The position numbers were made by a program, and so were the translations under genes. A DNA stretch of 64,000 bases from Rhodotorula mucilaginosa (Eukaryota; Basidiomycota; Microbotryomycetes; Sporidiobolales; Sporidiobolaceae): contig CP137877.1 in NCBI GenBank assembly GCA_034406715.1, forward strand, positions 496,001 through 560,000, written 5' to 3'. Positions 1 to 10,162 of the stretch are shown here, one piece after another; position 1 is the first letter of the stretch, and every line of letters begins with the position of its first letter. The notes under the pieces are model-generated. The model was not told the origin of the DNA, ran no database searches, and saw nothing but the letters and a program-made list of their open reading frames with translations.

Positions 1-129
1 TTGCCGATGGCGAGTGATTCCCCGATCTCGAGATGGGCGCACTTTGACGGCGAAAGTGGGGCGGGCCGAAGAAGACGAGTTGGCAGAGGCAGCATTGCCG
101 TTGGTCTGGGTGCTAGCGTGGGCGGCCAT
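1..129 (-). CDS. SNZ1: Pyridoxal 5'-phosphate synthase subunit PdxS/SNZ, first exon only (cut by window edge)
   Basis: On the minus strand an ATG at 129-127 opens a 29-codon exon rich in Ala, Ser, Thr and Asn that ends with TFAVK, followed by a GTGCGC donor at 42-37. The intron runs off the left edge. SNZ/PdxS proteins begin with a short variable leader followed by the conserved (S/T)FAVK(x)GLAQM segment, so the exon ends where the first beta-strand of the barrel begins. The family forms the ribose-5-phosphate/glyceraldehyde-3-phosphate/ammonia condensing subunit of PLP synthase. The call rests on this short match plus the head-to-head SNO gene 195 bp away, an arrangement known for yeast SNZ/SNO pairs. 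The catalytic barrel is not in the window. Confidence 0.65.
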   Translation of the reverse strand, partial: MAAHASTQTNGNAASANSSSSARPTFAVKVRPSRDRGITRHRQ

Positions 130-324
130 GACGAGCAGGGTGTGAGTAGGTGGTCAGGAGCAAGGTGTGCGGAATGAGAGCGGGACCAGCGATGCGGCTG
201 ACCGAGAAATCGCGGATCGGAGTTTGCGCACGTCGCCGCCGCTCGAGACCGAGTCAACTCCGAAGTCACCGCTCACAGCGTACACGGGGACGTGCACTCT
301 TTGCCGCCGTCTAGACCTCGCAAC
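130..324. promoter_or_regulatory. Shared divergent promoter of SNZ and SNO
   Basis: These 195 bases separate the start codons of the divergent SNZ and SNO genes and must hold both core promoters. Coordinated expression of the two PLP synthase subunits from one spacer is inferred. No TATA box or binding site could be assigned with confidence. Confidence 0.5.
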
Positions 325-1255
325 ATGAGGAACACACCAACCAGGAACGCAATCGGAGTCCTGTAAGCGCTCGCTCGCTGTCTTTGTCAATACCCAGCGT
401 GAGCGACTGACCGGAACTTGACCGGAATCACCACCAGCGCACTCCAGGGCTCCTTCGCCGAACACGTCCATGCCTTGCACTCTCTGCCGGAGCAGACCAG
501 GCTCCCCGTCGTCCAGGTCCGCAGTCCGCAAGACCTCGCACAGTGTCGAGGGTTGATCATCCCAGGAGGAGAATCGACCGCCATTGCCCTTCTGATCAAC
601 CAGTCGGGCCTGTACGAACCGCTGCTCGAATTCGTTCGCCTCGCCAAGCAAGGGACGGGACAACGCGCTATATGGGGAACTTGCGCTGGCGCGATCCTCC
701 TCGCAAGAGAGATTGACGGTCCGACCACCGCCGGCTGGAAAGGACTTGACGCAATCGATGTCCGCGTCTCTCGGAACCGCTTCGGAAGACAGGTACGTAC
801 ACTTCTTTCTCTCTCTCAGGATATCGCCGAGGTTCAGCAGGGACTGACCCTGCATCGCGGCTCAGCTCCAATCGTTTGCGGAACCGCTCGTGCTTGATTT
901 CTTGTCGCCACCGACGCCGCCTCTGCTCGCCACTTTCATCCGAGCCCCGGCACTACATTCGCTCCTCCCGCCTCCTCCTACATCGTCAGATCCCACTTCC
1001 GAGGACGAAGACCGAGCGCCGCCACCGGTCGAATGCCTCGTCCGCCTCCCTCCCAAACTCCTCGCCACCGTCGCGCCCGCCAAGCCCGCTCTCGGTACCG
1101 CCGCCACCACCCAGACCCCTGCCGGTCCCATGAACGACGTCGTCATGTGGAAGCAAGGTGACATCCTCGCTTCGTCTTGGCACCCCGAGCTGAACAAGGA
1201 CGACGCGAGGGTGCACGAGTGGTGGGTGCGGACCATGGTACGACACGAATCATGA
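325..1255 (+). CDS. SNO1: Pyridoxal 5'-phosphate synthase glutaminase subunit PdxT/SNO
   Basis: Three exons, 325-362, 438-792 and 866-1255, give 260 residues. The protein is a class-I glutamine amidotransferase that hydrolyses glutamine and channels ammonia to the SNZ/PdxS subunit for vitamin B6 synthesis. The first exon ends IGVL and joins ALQGSFAEH, the family N-terminus. Then follow GGEST, the nucleophile motif WGTCAGA (Cys), the RNRFGRQ segment and a C-terminal SWHPELN that supplies the His-Glu pair. The third exon reads LQSFAEPLVLDF, which continues RNRFGRQ as in PdxT. Both introns end in CAG with a CTGAC element upstream. The loop around residues 150-210 is longer and more Pro/Ala-rich than in bacterial PdxT (about 190 residues). 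All catalytic residues are present, and the head-to-head SNZ neighbour supports the call. Confidence 0.92.
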
Positions 1256-1466
1256 GCCGCCAGCTCCACGTGCCGAACTCTGTCCCTGTTGTTGTTGTTG
1301 ACTATTCGTAGGGAGTCCTGTAGCTCGCATTAGAGCCTCTGAGCTGCACTTGATCCCTTTTCGCACACGAAGCGTGAGCAGCGTCTCTAGACAGGCGCCG
1401 ACTAGGAGTGGTGAATGCACTTCATGGTCGACAAGCGTTATGATACAGAGTCCCCCGCGTCCCTAA

Positions 1467-4091
1467 TCACCAATCAAACTCCTCCGTATGCAACTCGAGT
1501 TCACTCAACCCACCCACCTCCTCCTTTCCAGTCGCGATCCTCCACTGCCTCGCCGCGACCGCGTTCCTGACATCAGTTGTGAGACTAACCGGCCCGCAGG
1601 AGACGATCCCGACCGAGGTGTCGGGTGGGAGACTGTCGAACCGGCGCGGGAGGAGCGAGAGCAAGTCGGGCCGGCTGCGTTCGATCGTCCACTGCTTGGC
1701 GCGCCGACTGCTGCAGCTGCAATGAGGGAGAAGAAGTCAGCGTCTCGGTGCTGTGAGTTCCGCTCGAACACGCCGTTTGCGAGGAAAGGGACGATCATGA
1801 ACTGACCAAGTCGCCTTGACGGGCTTCTCTTCCTCGATCTCGAGCTTCTCGTTTCCGGCGTCCAGACTCGGAGACGACGCGGTCGAGTCGACGATCCCGT
1901 CTCGGTCACTTTCTCCCGTCACAAAGAGACGCAGATCGATCTTGTCCTTGAGGTACCGCGTCGACTCGGCGAGTAGCGCCTCGACCCATTCTTTGGCGCC
2001 TGATGAAGAGGAGACCGTAATTCCCCATGTCAGCTTGCTGCATCAGCCACCACCGTTCACCACATCAATTAGACTCACTCTCGTCTCGTACCATCCACCA
2101 CAGCATGATGCGAGTGGTACGTACGCCCGGTTCATTCCGGACGATCCGCCCGCCGAGTTCTTCGAGGACCGAAGTGCACGCCGAGATGCCCGCGCCTCCA
2201 GCGATGAGGATCACGACGTCATGTCGCGAAAAGTCGCGGTTGTAGGCGACGAGGCCACCGTACGGTCCGTCGAGGAGGAGAGGAGTCGACGGTGAGGACG
2301 AGTTGGCGAGCGAGAGCAGTCGAGGGCCAAGACCTTTTGTCGGTGAGACACGGAACAGGAGGACGAGTTTGTCGGGAGTTTCCTGCGAGCATGGCAATTG
2401 GCATTCAGCAAGCGGGTTTTCAAGAGAGCGGAGGAGGGTCCGTTGGGAGAAACGACTTACCGAACTGCTGGGATCCCGCCAAGGCGCATTCGCGATCGTG
2501 TAGGGGTGACTCTCGAACGGTCGTGCCTTGATAAAGTTGACAAAGTAGTGCTGACCGGCGGACCACGCGTGACCCGAGTCCCGTGGCAAGCGAGCCGTGA
2601 CGCGGACAGCATTGTCCGGAAGGACTTCGATGTGTCCGCGCGCGATGTGACGACCGTTCCGGTTCAGCATGACGGCGAACCGGATCAGCACCGAGGTGAA
2701 GTACACGGCGGCAGTGGCCCAGATGTAGTGCCTGCACCGATGAGGAAAGAGCTCCTTCGTCAGCCAGGCCGCCCCGAAGAAGCAGAGCGGCGAAAAGGGT
2801 CGTCCTACCAAGACGTCAGGAGCTGCGGAAAAAAGACGGAACGTCAGGGAATTGCTTCTCCACTGGTGCAGGAGTTTGTATGTAGACTGACCGCATTGCA
2901 GTGGATGTAGAAGAACGCGCTGAAGAGGATGGCCGAGACGAGGTGGAGCCACTTGAAGCACTCGTAGGCTGCGCGCCGGATCGGCGCCAAAGATGCGAAA
3001 CACAGCCACGCCAAAGGAACGAGTGCAGCGATCCCCGACCAGTAGTACTGCGGCCGTAATGTGGCGATGAGGTTGATGTCGGAAAAGCATGCTTTGGAGG
3101 AAAAGCCCCGATGCTCACCACCGAATGCTTGACGTGCCAGCTCCACTCGAGCTGCGACAGATGATCCGGGTTCCTACCATCGGTGTTGGGTCGGATCTCG
3201 CGAGTACCTTGCACGACGAACGGGAACGTGTGTAGAAGGGAGAGGAAGACTGTGCGAGCCGAGCCGTTAATGGGTTGTCGACGGGAGAAAGACGTAAGTC
3301 CAGTCATGGGTGGAGGGACGTACGGAAGAGCCAAGACAGCCACTGGTGGAACACCTGAAGTTTCTCGTGAGAGGCGCCGACGATGAAGCCGATGAGGTTC
3401 ACCTTGGCGCCGAGGGCGAGGATGAAGGGGAAACAACCGAGGGCGAGCATGCCGGTCCGGATCGCCAGCGGAGGACTTCCAACGTTCCACCGCGAGCGAT
3501 ACTGGGTAGCCAGAAGGAATTCAGTGGGGGACGTTCGAAACGAGAGCGCCATGTGGAAACGCACATATGGCGTTTGAGCAAAAGTCCAAACTGTGGTCAT
3601 GCGGATCAGCCGAAGCGTCGTCGCCCACGTGAGGAAGATTGGTCTCACGTACCGACGACAAAGAGGTAGAAGAGTACAGTTATGAGGATGACGCCCTTGG
3701 TCGGGAAGCGGCACCAGCCGATAGCCCGCGGCTGGTTGGTCTCGACGTACCGGTAGAATGCTACCGTCCGACGATACGCCTTGGTACGGCGCAGGGGGGC
3801 GGCGATGCGAGTCCTGCATACGGATGCGAGGAGGTTTGCCAAGCCGAAAAGGGCGACGAGGCCGCAGAGGACTCCGACGGCCGCTTTCGCGTCTGCCGGG
3901 TCAGGGAGGGGTCATCGGGGAGAGCCGGAGGTCAGCGTGCGTCAATTCGGAGTTTGCAGATCAGGTATACGCGTACATTTGGGAGCTTTCTCGTATGGGT
4001 CAATGAGCATCTCGGCCATTTCCGCCGGGGTGAAGGAGGAAGTGTCATGCCGAGGCACGAGCCTCGCCGCCTGCTCAAAAATGGTTGCCAT
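1467..4091 (-). CDS. Ferric/cupric reductase transmembrane component (FRE family)
   Basis: A multi-exon gene reads from ATG at 4091-4089 to TGA at 1469-1467. Exon 1 (4091-3977) splices to 3892 and reads into a hydrophobic helix (VGVLCGLVALFGLANLL). Later exons carry the heme-binding helices: ASHEKLQVFHQWLSW with LLHTFPFVVQ, and ECFKWLHLVSAILF with FFYIHCNAV, giving four His in two pairs. Next come the FAD motif HPYTIANAP, the NADPH motif IAGGAGISACTSVL, and a last exon with GIVSCGP ending in an aromatic EEFDW tail. This is the order of plasma-membrane ferric reductases, which pass electrons from cytosolic NADPH through FAD and two hemes to extracellular Fe(III) or Cu(II) before uptake. No permease or multicopper oxidase lies next to it. 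The substrate metal cannot be told from sequence. Inner exon borders are approximate. Confidence 0.88.
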
Positions 4092-5629
4092 GGATCTTCC
4101 GGACCTGCGCGTAGATGCCGCAGCAGGTGCAACAGTATCCTGAAGCTCAGCTGTTGAGAAAGAGCGCGGAACGGTTCGCAGCGGACGAGTTTCGAGGAAT
4201 GAGCAAGGTAGGGGAAGGAGGGAGAGAGGCGTCTTGCTGACGGCGACGGTGCGAGCCGGCGGAGCAGCGGGCTTGGCGCCCTCGGGGTCTGAGCTCGGCA
4301 TCGGCAGCCTATTGACTAGACTTGGAGCTGCAGCAATGGCTCGAAAGCGGAGGTGGAAGCAGCGTATCCGCACAGCAAGGCCGTCAGTCCATGTCATCCA
4401 GGCGAGGATGACGGACGGTAGCCATCGTCCCGAGGGCGGCGATAAAGCGCTCGGTTCACGCCTAAGAGTGCAGTCGTAGTGTGTACGCAGTCTGTAAGCT
4501 CATACAGAGCAGCGACGAGGCGTCGCTGAGTCGACTTGATGAGACGAAGCAGGGCGGCGGCCGGATTGACGTGGCAGTTTGTGTGCGCCGTCGGAGCCGA
4601 TCGAGGAAAATGGCGCATTCCTCCGATGCGCGATTTAGGCTAGACGCAAAAACTTCCTTGGTACGCTACAGTTCTCGTTCTCAGGCCCGAGTCTATGGCT
4701 CATAAGGAGCAGGCTTCGCTACGCCGACCTTTTGGCCGCTACGAGAACGAGTTCTGATCTGGGAACCTACTCCACCTCGTTGCCACGATAGCGGGCCGGC
4801 CTGACCGCTCACACGAGCGCGACAGACAGAAAGGATCCAGTCCTCGACGGTCAGCTTCCTCCAACGCCTCCGAAGCCTTCATCCTACCGCTCTTCCCTTG
4901 AGGCGAGGTCCGACGATCGAAATCAGAAAGGCGCACAGATCGGCTGGGACGAATGCCCCGTTCCCCGAGTCCGGATCTTGGTTCGAGCTGGAATAAGGTA
5001 AGGCGCCGTAGCCTGTAGCAAAGGTGGCGTCGAACCATAAAGTCCTGGTCGCGGCAGCATGGTCAATGAGCTCGCGTAAGAGAGCGAGAATGCGCCAGTC
5101 CCCTTCGCCGCAGCTTTCTGGACGCGAATTGAGCCCCGTAGCTGTGTGCGGGATCACGAGCTTGACATTACTGCGATGACGCCGAAGCACAGTGTCGAGA
5201 TGCCTGTATGCGGCAGCTCGAGACCGGGCGGAGGGGGACGCCAGAAGGACCCAAGCAACAGTCCATCGCGATTTGTTGCATCGCGTCCTGCTTCGTGCCC
5301 TTTGACGGCTTGCCTGCATTGCGGCGTTTGAGAGGAGTACGGCAGCGCGCGTTTGCCAGCTAGCGGGCGCCGGCGTTTTGTGATGAAGCCAGAGCGAAGT
5401 GAGCTGATTGCAGCAGGAGCAGGCGACCGTCAGAAGGCGTGGGACTCGTCGAGCCGATGCGGCTGCTGATCGGACTGAGTCAGTTGACTTGTCGGTGTCT
5501 AGTACATCGCTGCATAGTGAGTGAGGCGGAAACCAGAAGTGTTCGCGACGGCGATCGAGGTGAAAAGGCCGTCTCGTGTCCGGCTGTCTGCTCACTCTAC
5601 ACGCGCAGGACCGACGCGTACACAGTCGA
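4092..5629. other. Intergenic stretch with one unassigned minus-strand ORF
   Basis: The spacer lies between the divergent ferric reductase and SPC2 genes. Part is promoter. On the minus strand an open frame from about 5500 to 4879 stays open for over 200 codons and includes soft, protein-like stretches such as VKLVIPHTATGLNSRPE and DWRILALLRELIDHAAA. I do not recognise a family, no clear start is visible, and the frame could be a chance opening in GC-rich DNA. It may be a small unannotated gene ending near 4879 or splicing onward. Confidence 0.3.
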
Positions 5630-6781
5630 ATGGCCAAGAAATCGGCGAGCAGGGCCAAGCAGGCTGATCAGTCGCCCGTCAGCGACACCGCGCCAGGTTC
5701 GCCCCCTCTTCTCTCGGTTCTCACGTGTCAAGTCGACTGACGCCTCGCCCGCGGGCGCATCTGCAGCACTCACAGCTAGTAACACAGCTCCGCCTGCCCG
5801 CGAACCTGTTATCCGCGTCAATACGGCCAACCTCACCGAACTCAAGAACGCCGTCGACGACCACCTGAAACTCGTCCTCTCGTCGCCGGAGCAAGCCTTC
5901 AAGCGCTCGTACGTGCACGACGATGTCCGCTTGGCCATCGGATGGACTGCAGTTGGAGTGGCAGTCGCGACCGGCTACTACAGCTACGTCGTCGACGACT
6001 TTCACCGCACGAAACATTGGGTCGCCGTCGGAGTCGTCGTGTGCGTCCTTTCGCAGCCCTGTGCGTCCAGATTCGGGAAGATGGAGCTGATCGTGTTACT
6101 TGTACATCCCTCGCGCAGCTATCTGGCGTTGAACACGATCCTCGCTCTCTACGTTGCGCTGGTGGAGAAGAGTACCATCTATGAAGGGAAGCGGAGGACA
6201 ATCGCGTCTCGAGTGAGTCGCCGGGATCTGTCAGCACACTCTGAGCACCACGGCAATCGCGCACACATTCTGTGCCCATGTCGTGTTGTACAGAAGCGCC
6301 GGCGGGTGCACGGCCGAGTCTGACTTTCGTCACCCTGCAGATCTCGACCGAGCGAATCTCGCTTTCCTCTGTCGCATACTCGTCTCCGACACATTACACC
6401 ACCTCCTCTTGGGTCCCCTTCCCGCTCTCGCTTCTCCTGCCATCTCCCACTTCCGCACCGAAACCGTCCTCTGCCTCGCCGACTTCCGGCTCAGCATCCT
6501 CTCCTTCTCACCGAGGAGACGACGACCCCGCGCGGTACCCTCTTTACCGTCTCACACTGGCTTATTCGCACTCTTCGAACGCCAACAAATCGCTCCTCGC
6601 GTCCGATACGCTCGTCCTCGAGAAACCGTTTGGCGAGATGTTTGACGAGGAAGGCAGGCTCGCTGTCCGGGTCGTCGAAGATTGGGTGCTCGGTACCGAA
6701 GGGCTCGGCAAGGTGGTCAGGGAGAAGAAGCCCAACAGTGGTCTGCTTTCAGGGACGACGTCAGGAGACGAAGGGCGATAA
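5630..6781 (+). CDS. SPC2: Signal peptidase complex subunit 2
   Basis: Four exons, 5630-5696, 5767-6040, 6119-6212 and 6341-6781, encode 291 residues. The product is the non-catalytic SPC25/SPC2 subunit of the ER signal peptidase complex, which cleaves signal peptides. Support comes from the cytosolic segment (TANLTELKNAVDDHL, YVHDDVRLAIG), two adjacent membrane helices (WTAVGVAVATGYYSYVV and YLALNTILALYVALVEK) joined by a short charged loop, and the KSTIYEGKR segment after helix 2. The C-terminal half faces the cytosol, has a Ser/Pro-rich insert, and ends with a conserved (S)DTLVLEKPFGEMFDEEGR block. The start was chosen because MAKKSASRAK gives a typical Lys-rich N-terminus and the first intron (donor GTTCGC, CTGAC branch) keeps frame. 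Confidence 0.85.
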
Positions 6782-7214
6782 ATGCGAGAATGTGTCAGAC
6801 CTGCATCATCATTGATACCTGTTTTTTTCCTCTCTCGCTTGACGCTCTGCCATGACCGAGTTTTTCCTTTCTCTCGGAGAACTGCTTTACGTGCTTGAAA
6901 GGAGAGCGAAGCGGGCCTGCGATTTGCACACGTGGTCCAGCAAGGAAGGGAGGCTCAGTCAGGCAGGTTGAGAAGGCGTTTGTTTGTCCGGCGTTGCTGG
7001 CGTCGCTGGCGTCTGCCAGGGATTCTCTCGCCTCCGTCAGACCACAGTACGCTTCTTCAGACCAGTTATTTGGCCCCGTTCCTCTTCAAAGGGGAGAACA
7101 CCCAACCACTCCGATGTCGCCGCTGAAAAATCTCTTCGCCACCCCCTTTCCTCGACTAACACCGCTCCCAACTGGGCCTTTGAAAGAGATAGAACCGGTA
7201 CGCAGCCGCAGAGG
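6782..7214. other. Intergenic, nothing recognised
   Basis: Downstream of SPC2 the sequence has T-rich runs suitable for a 3' end, then GC-rich DNA without a convincing reading frame up to the decayed RPS13 copy. Confidence 0.5.
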
Positions 7215-7860
7215 ATCCGGAGAGTATACAAGGCGATGGATGCGCGACTCGGTGAGGATGAGGCGGAACATTCGCGGAGTCCTTGTCGTGGCGGTTGCGC
7301 TCGAGGTGCTTGCGAACTTGGACGGCCTTCTTGACTGTTGAGGGGGGCGGTCGGTCGCACGGTTAGTTGCGATTCGCAAAATGCAGATGCTCAGGTGGTC
7401 GCGGAAGAGAGAGCTTACTGAGCTGAGAGAGAGGCGAGCGCGCAAGACAAGAGAAAGAAAATCGGCAAAAGTCGGGGTTAGCTTTTCCATCTCAAGGTAG
7501 ATTCAGAGGGAGAACGCGAGGTACGCAGTAGAGGTCTTCCGGGATTTGCGGGGCAAGACCGGCGGTCTTGAGGATACTGATCAGCCCCGGCGGGTGGAAG
7601 GTCAGCACCAAGATCCTCCGGGAAAAACGGCGCGTAACTACAAGTCTGACTCACCGGAGGATCTTGTTACCGGTGACCGACTTGACCTGGGCGACACCGT
7701 GCGAGTCACGGAGGACGACGCCGCTCTTGCGCGCAGGGCTGAGACCTTGGCCAATCGAGGTGGTAGATGTGCTTGCTCCTTGACCTTCTTCAGGCGGAGT
7801 TTGGTTCTGTTTCCGCAAGCCCTGTGCGACCGGAGCATTGTTCGCTCGCGCCCGATCTAG
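7215..7860 (-). pseudogene. Partial, decayed duplicate of RPS13 (uS15)
   Basis: This stretch copies the middle of the intact RPS13 gene at 9282-10162, in the same orientation and with introns. Recognisable pieces, read on the minus strand, are the end of exon 2 ([23 protein letters not shown]), exon 3 ([17 protein letters not shown]), the 4-nt microexon with its flanking AG and GT, and the start of exon 5 ([18 protein letters not shown]). The exon for the N-terminus and the last exon are missing. Upstream of GVVLRDS the match fades into unrelated sequence around 7750-7860. Within exon 5 a short deletion near 7270 shifts the frame. Kept introns show it arose by DNA duplication, not reverse transcription. 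Confidence 0.85.
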
Positions 7861-9281
7861 GAAGTATGGCTTGAGCGCGCGTGCACAAGACAAGTGTCGG
7901 TTCACTTTCTCGACCGCAGTTGTCTGCCGTTTTCAGTGATTCTCCGAGCAGCTACAGTAGCCCTGAGCGCACCATGCGCATGGACATGCTTGTCAACCAT
8001 GGCAGCCCTTGCTTGGCTCACTGCTTATTCTGCATCCTGAAGTGTTTGACTCCCATAGCCAGTTCTTCCGATGTCGCATTGACCTGCATGGTGTGCTGAG
8101 CTGATGATGCGCACTTAACCTTCAGGACATTCGAGAATTCCCTTTCCGACGCGTCCTCCGCCGAAGTATGTCAAGTGTGGAAGGGCAGCGTCACCAGGAC
8201 TCAAACAGTACGCGAGGCCGGAGAGAGAGAGAGATAGAGAGGGAGACAGAGAGATGGTTAGATTGCCTTCCAGTCCGAGCGCGAGATTGAGGTCAAGATT
8301 TCGGTGACCGGTCCAGCTTGAAAAGCAACCTCCGGATGACGAACCCGTATGCAGCATACATGAAGCCGTGGAGCCCGCTTGCCTGCACCTGGTCTTGCAA
8401 CGAGAAGATGTTCCCGTATGTTGCAGCTGTTCCTGATGAGATGAGCGGCGGACCCTGGTGGCGAGACGTTCGCGCGCTTGCTAAGGAATACGGACGGCGG
8501 GGAGGAGGAGAGAGGAGGATCCAAATCGGAGCTGTACGCATTCAGGAGCGTCGGGCCAGGAGAAATTTGTGAGGGTAAAGGCTCCGAACACCTGATTGTT
8601 GTTTGTGCAATTCGGATTCCGATTCCGATTCTCTTCCCTCTCCTCTCGCTCGTCCACGGTGATACAGGCTGTTGGAGAGGACGGCAAGGCGCGACTCGAC
8701 CCGAAGGAGGAGACGCGATGCAGGGAGGGCCGGCGGCAAGATGGCGAGCGCGGTTGAGCGGAGTGACGGCTTGTTCTCTCACAAGTCGCTCACTACGCTC
8801 CCGTGCTCGCCAGGTGTGTTGTTTGTAGTCTCTCTAGACACATCTGTATCTCACAAGTCGCTCACTACGCTCCCGTGCTCGCCAGCTCGCCGAGAGGTGC
8901 TCACGTCGTCCGACCCGTTTTAACTCAGGCGGTAAACCCCGCTACTTACATGCTATTCCCTCTCAAGATCGCAAGGCACAATCCCACCGATCAGTTCAGC
9001 CCGATGCAAGGGTCATTGAGTGGCTTGGCTTGGGACCGGGTTCAGCCCAAATGTCACAGCGGCCGGCTCGTGTAGAAAACTCGAGCAGGTCGCGCGTCGA
9101 AAGGTCTCTCTTTCGAACAATAGCCTCAGCGCCATCACAGGACCTTGAGTGCCTTTCCGTTTTTGTGGGAGATCCGGATCCTGCGAAGTTGCACAAACCC
9201 AAAAATCTCTCCCTCTCCTCCTACGAAGTGGGACTGCAGCAGCAAGTCTTCGGTTCGCCGCCGAAAGCCACCAACGCGTAC
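7861..9281. other. Intergenic between RPS13 copy and RPS13; one small unassigned ORF
   Basis: Mostly non-coding. It holds a (GA)n run near 8222-8255 and a 37-bp direct repeat (listed separately). A minus-strand frame from about 8480 to 8293 has a protein-like end (YGNIFSLQDQ, SGLHGFMYAAYGFVIRRLL) with hydrophobic and basic character. It could be the last exon of a small membrane protein gene, but I recognise no family and see no clear first exon. Confidence 0.35.
8777..8885. repeat. 37-bp direct repeat, two copies 72 bp apart
   Basis: The same 37 bases occur at 8777-8813 and 8849-8885, starting TCTCACAAGTCGCTCACTAC and ending CTCGCCAG, with no mismatch seen. The unit between them is 35 bp. 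It lies in the spacer between the two RPS13 copies and in no gene I can support. Confidence 0.85.
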
Positions 9282-10162
9282 TTAGGCGATCATGGTCGAG
9301 GCCGTAGCGGACTCGTACTGCAAGCGCGGCGGGTGGGAGGGTAAAAATGTCAGTCCCCGCTTGGAAAAAGAAAAGAACGAGTTTTTTAGGGCGAGAGAGA
9401 ACGAACCTTGAAGGTGGGCGGGAGCTGGCCCTTGGTGCGGTAGTAGCGAGCGAGGCGGTGGATACGCGACTCGATGAGAATGAGGCGGAACTTGGAGTCC
9501 TTGTCGTGGCGGTTGCGCTCGAGGTGCTTGCGAACCTGGACGGCCTTCTTGACTGTTGAAGGGCGGTCACATAGTTAGTCGCAGTGCATGATGTAGACAG
9601 ATGCTCAGGTGATCGCGGAAGAGAGAGCTTACTGAGCTGTGAGAGAGGCAAGCGCGCAAGACAGAGAAAGAAAATCGGCAAGTCGGCGTTAGCTTTTTCC
9701 ATCTCGAGGTAGTTCGAAAGGGAGGGAACGCGAGGTACGCAGTAGAGGTCCTCCGGGATTTGCGGGGCAAGGCCGGCGGTCTTGAGGATACTGTTCAGCC
9801 CCGGCGGGTGAAAAAAGTCAGCACCAAGATCCTCAGGGAAAAACGGCGCGCAATGTCGAAGAAACGCACCGGAGGATCTTGTTACCGGTGACCGACTTGA
9901 CCTGGGCGACACCGTGCGAGTCACGGAGGACGACGCCGATCTGCGAGGGGGTGAGACCCTTGCGGGCGAGCTTGAAGATGTGCTCCTTGACCTCCTCGGG
10001 CGAGGTCTTGAGCCAGCGCGGAGCCGAGCGCTTGTACGGGAGCGCCGAACCGGCCTGTTGTGTGTGTGTAGAGGCGGTCAGTTATATGCAGGGCAGAGTC
10101 GGGAATACATGAAGAGGCGAGAAACGCACGATACCCTTGTGGGGGTTGTGCATGCGACCCAT
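9282..10162 (-). CDS. RPS13: 40S ribosomal protein S13 (uS15)
   Basis: Six exons on the minus strand (10162-10130, 10054-9870, 9790-9739, 9636-9633, 9552-9407, 9317-9282) encode 151 residues, exactly the usual length of eukaryotic uS15. The product is a small-subunit protein that binds 18S rRNA near helix 22. The protein starts [11 protein letters not shown] and continues through [64 protein letters not shown] and [17 protein letters not shown], and ends [11 protein letters not shown]. Exon 4 is only CTCA. It is required because without it the frame is lost and the conserved C-L-I-K-K junction cannot form. It is flanked by CACAG and GTAAGC. A partial copy lies downstream, and RPS6 diverges upstream. 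Confidence 0.96.

Noticed and set aside
5439-5630. Long plus-strand open frame upstream of SPC2 that runs into exon 2
   Set aside because: It is in frame with exon 2 only through the first intron. The ATG at 5630 plus a clean GT-CAG intron gives the family N-terminus, so the upstream frame is a chance opening.
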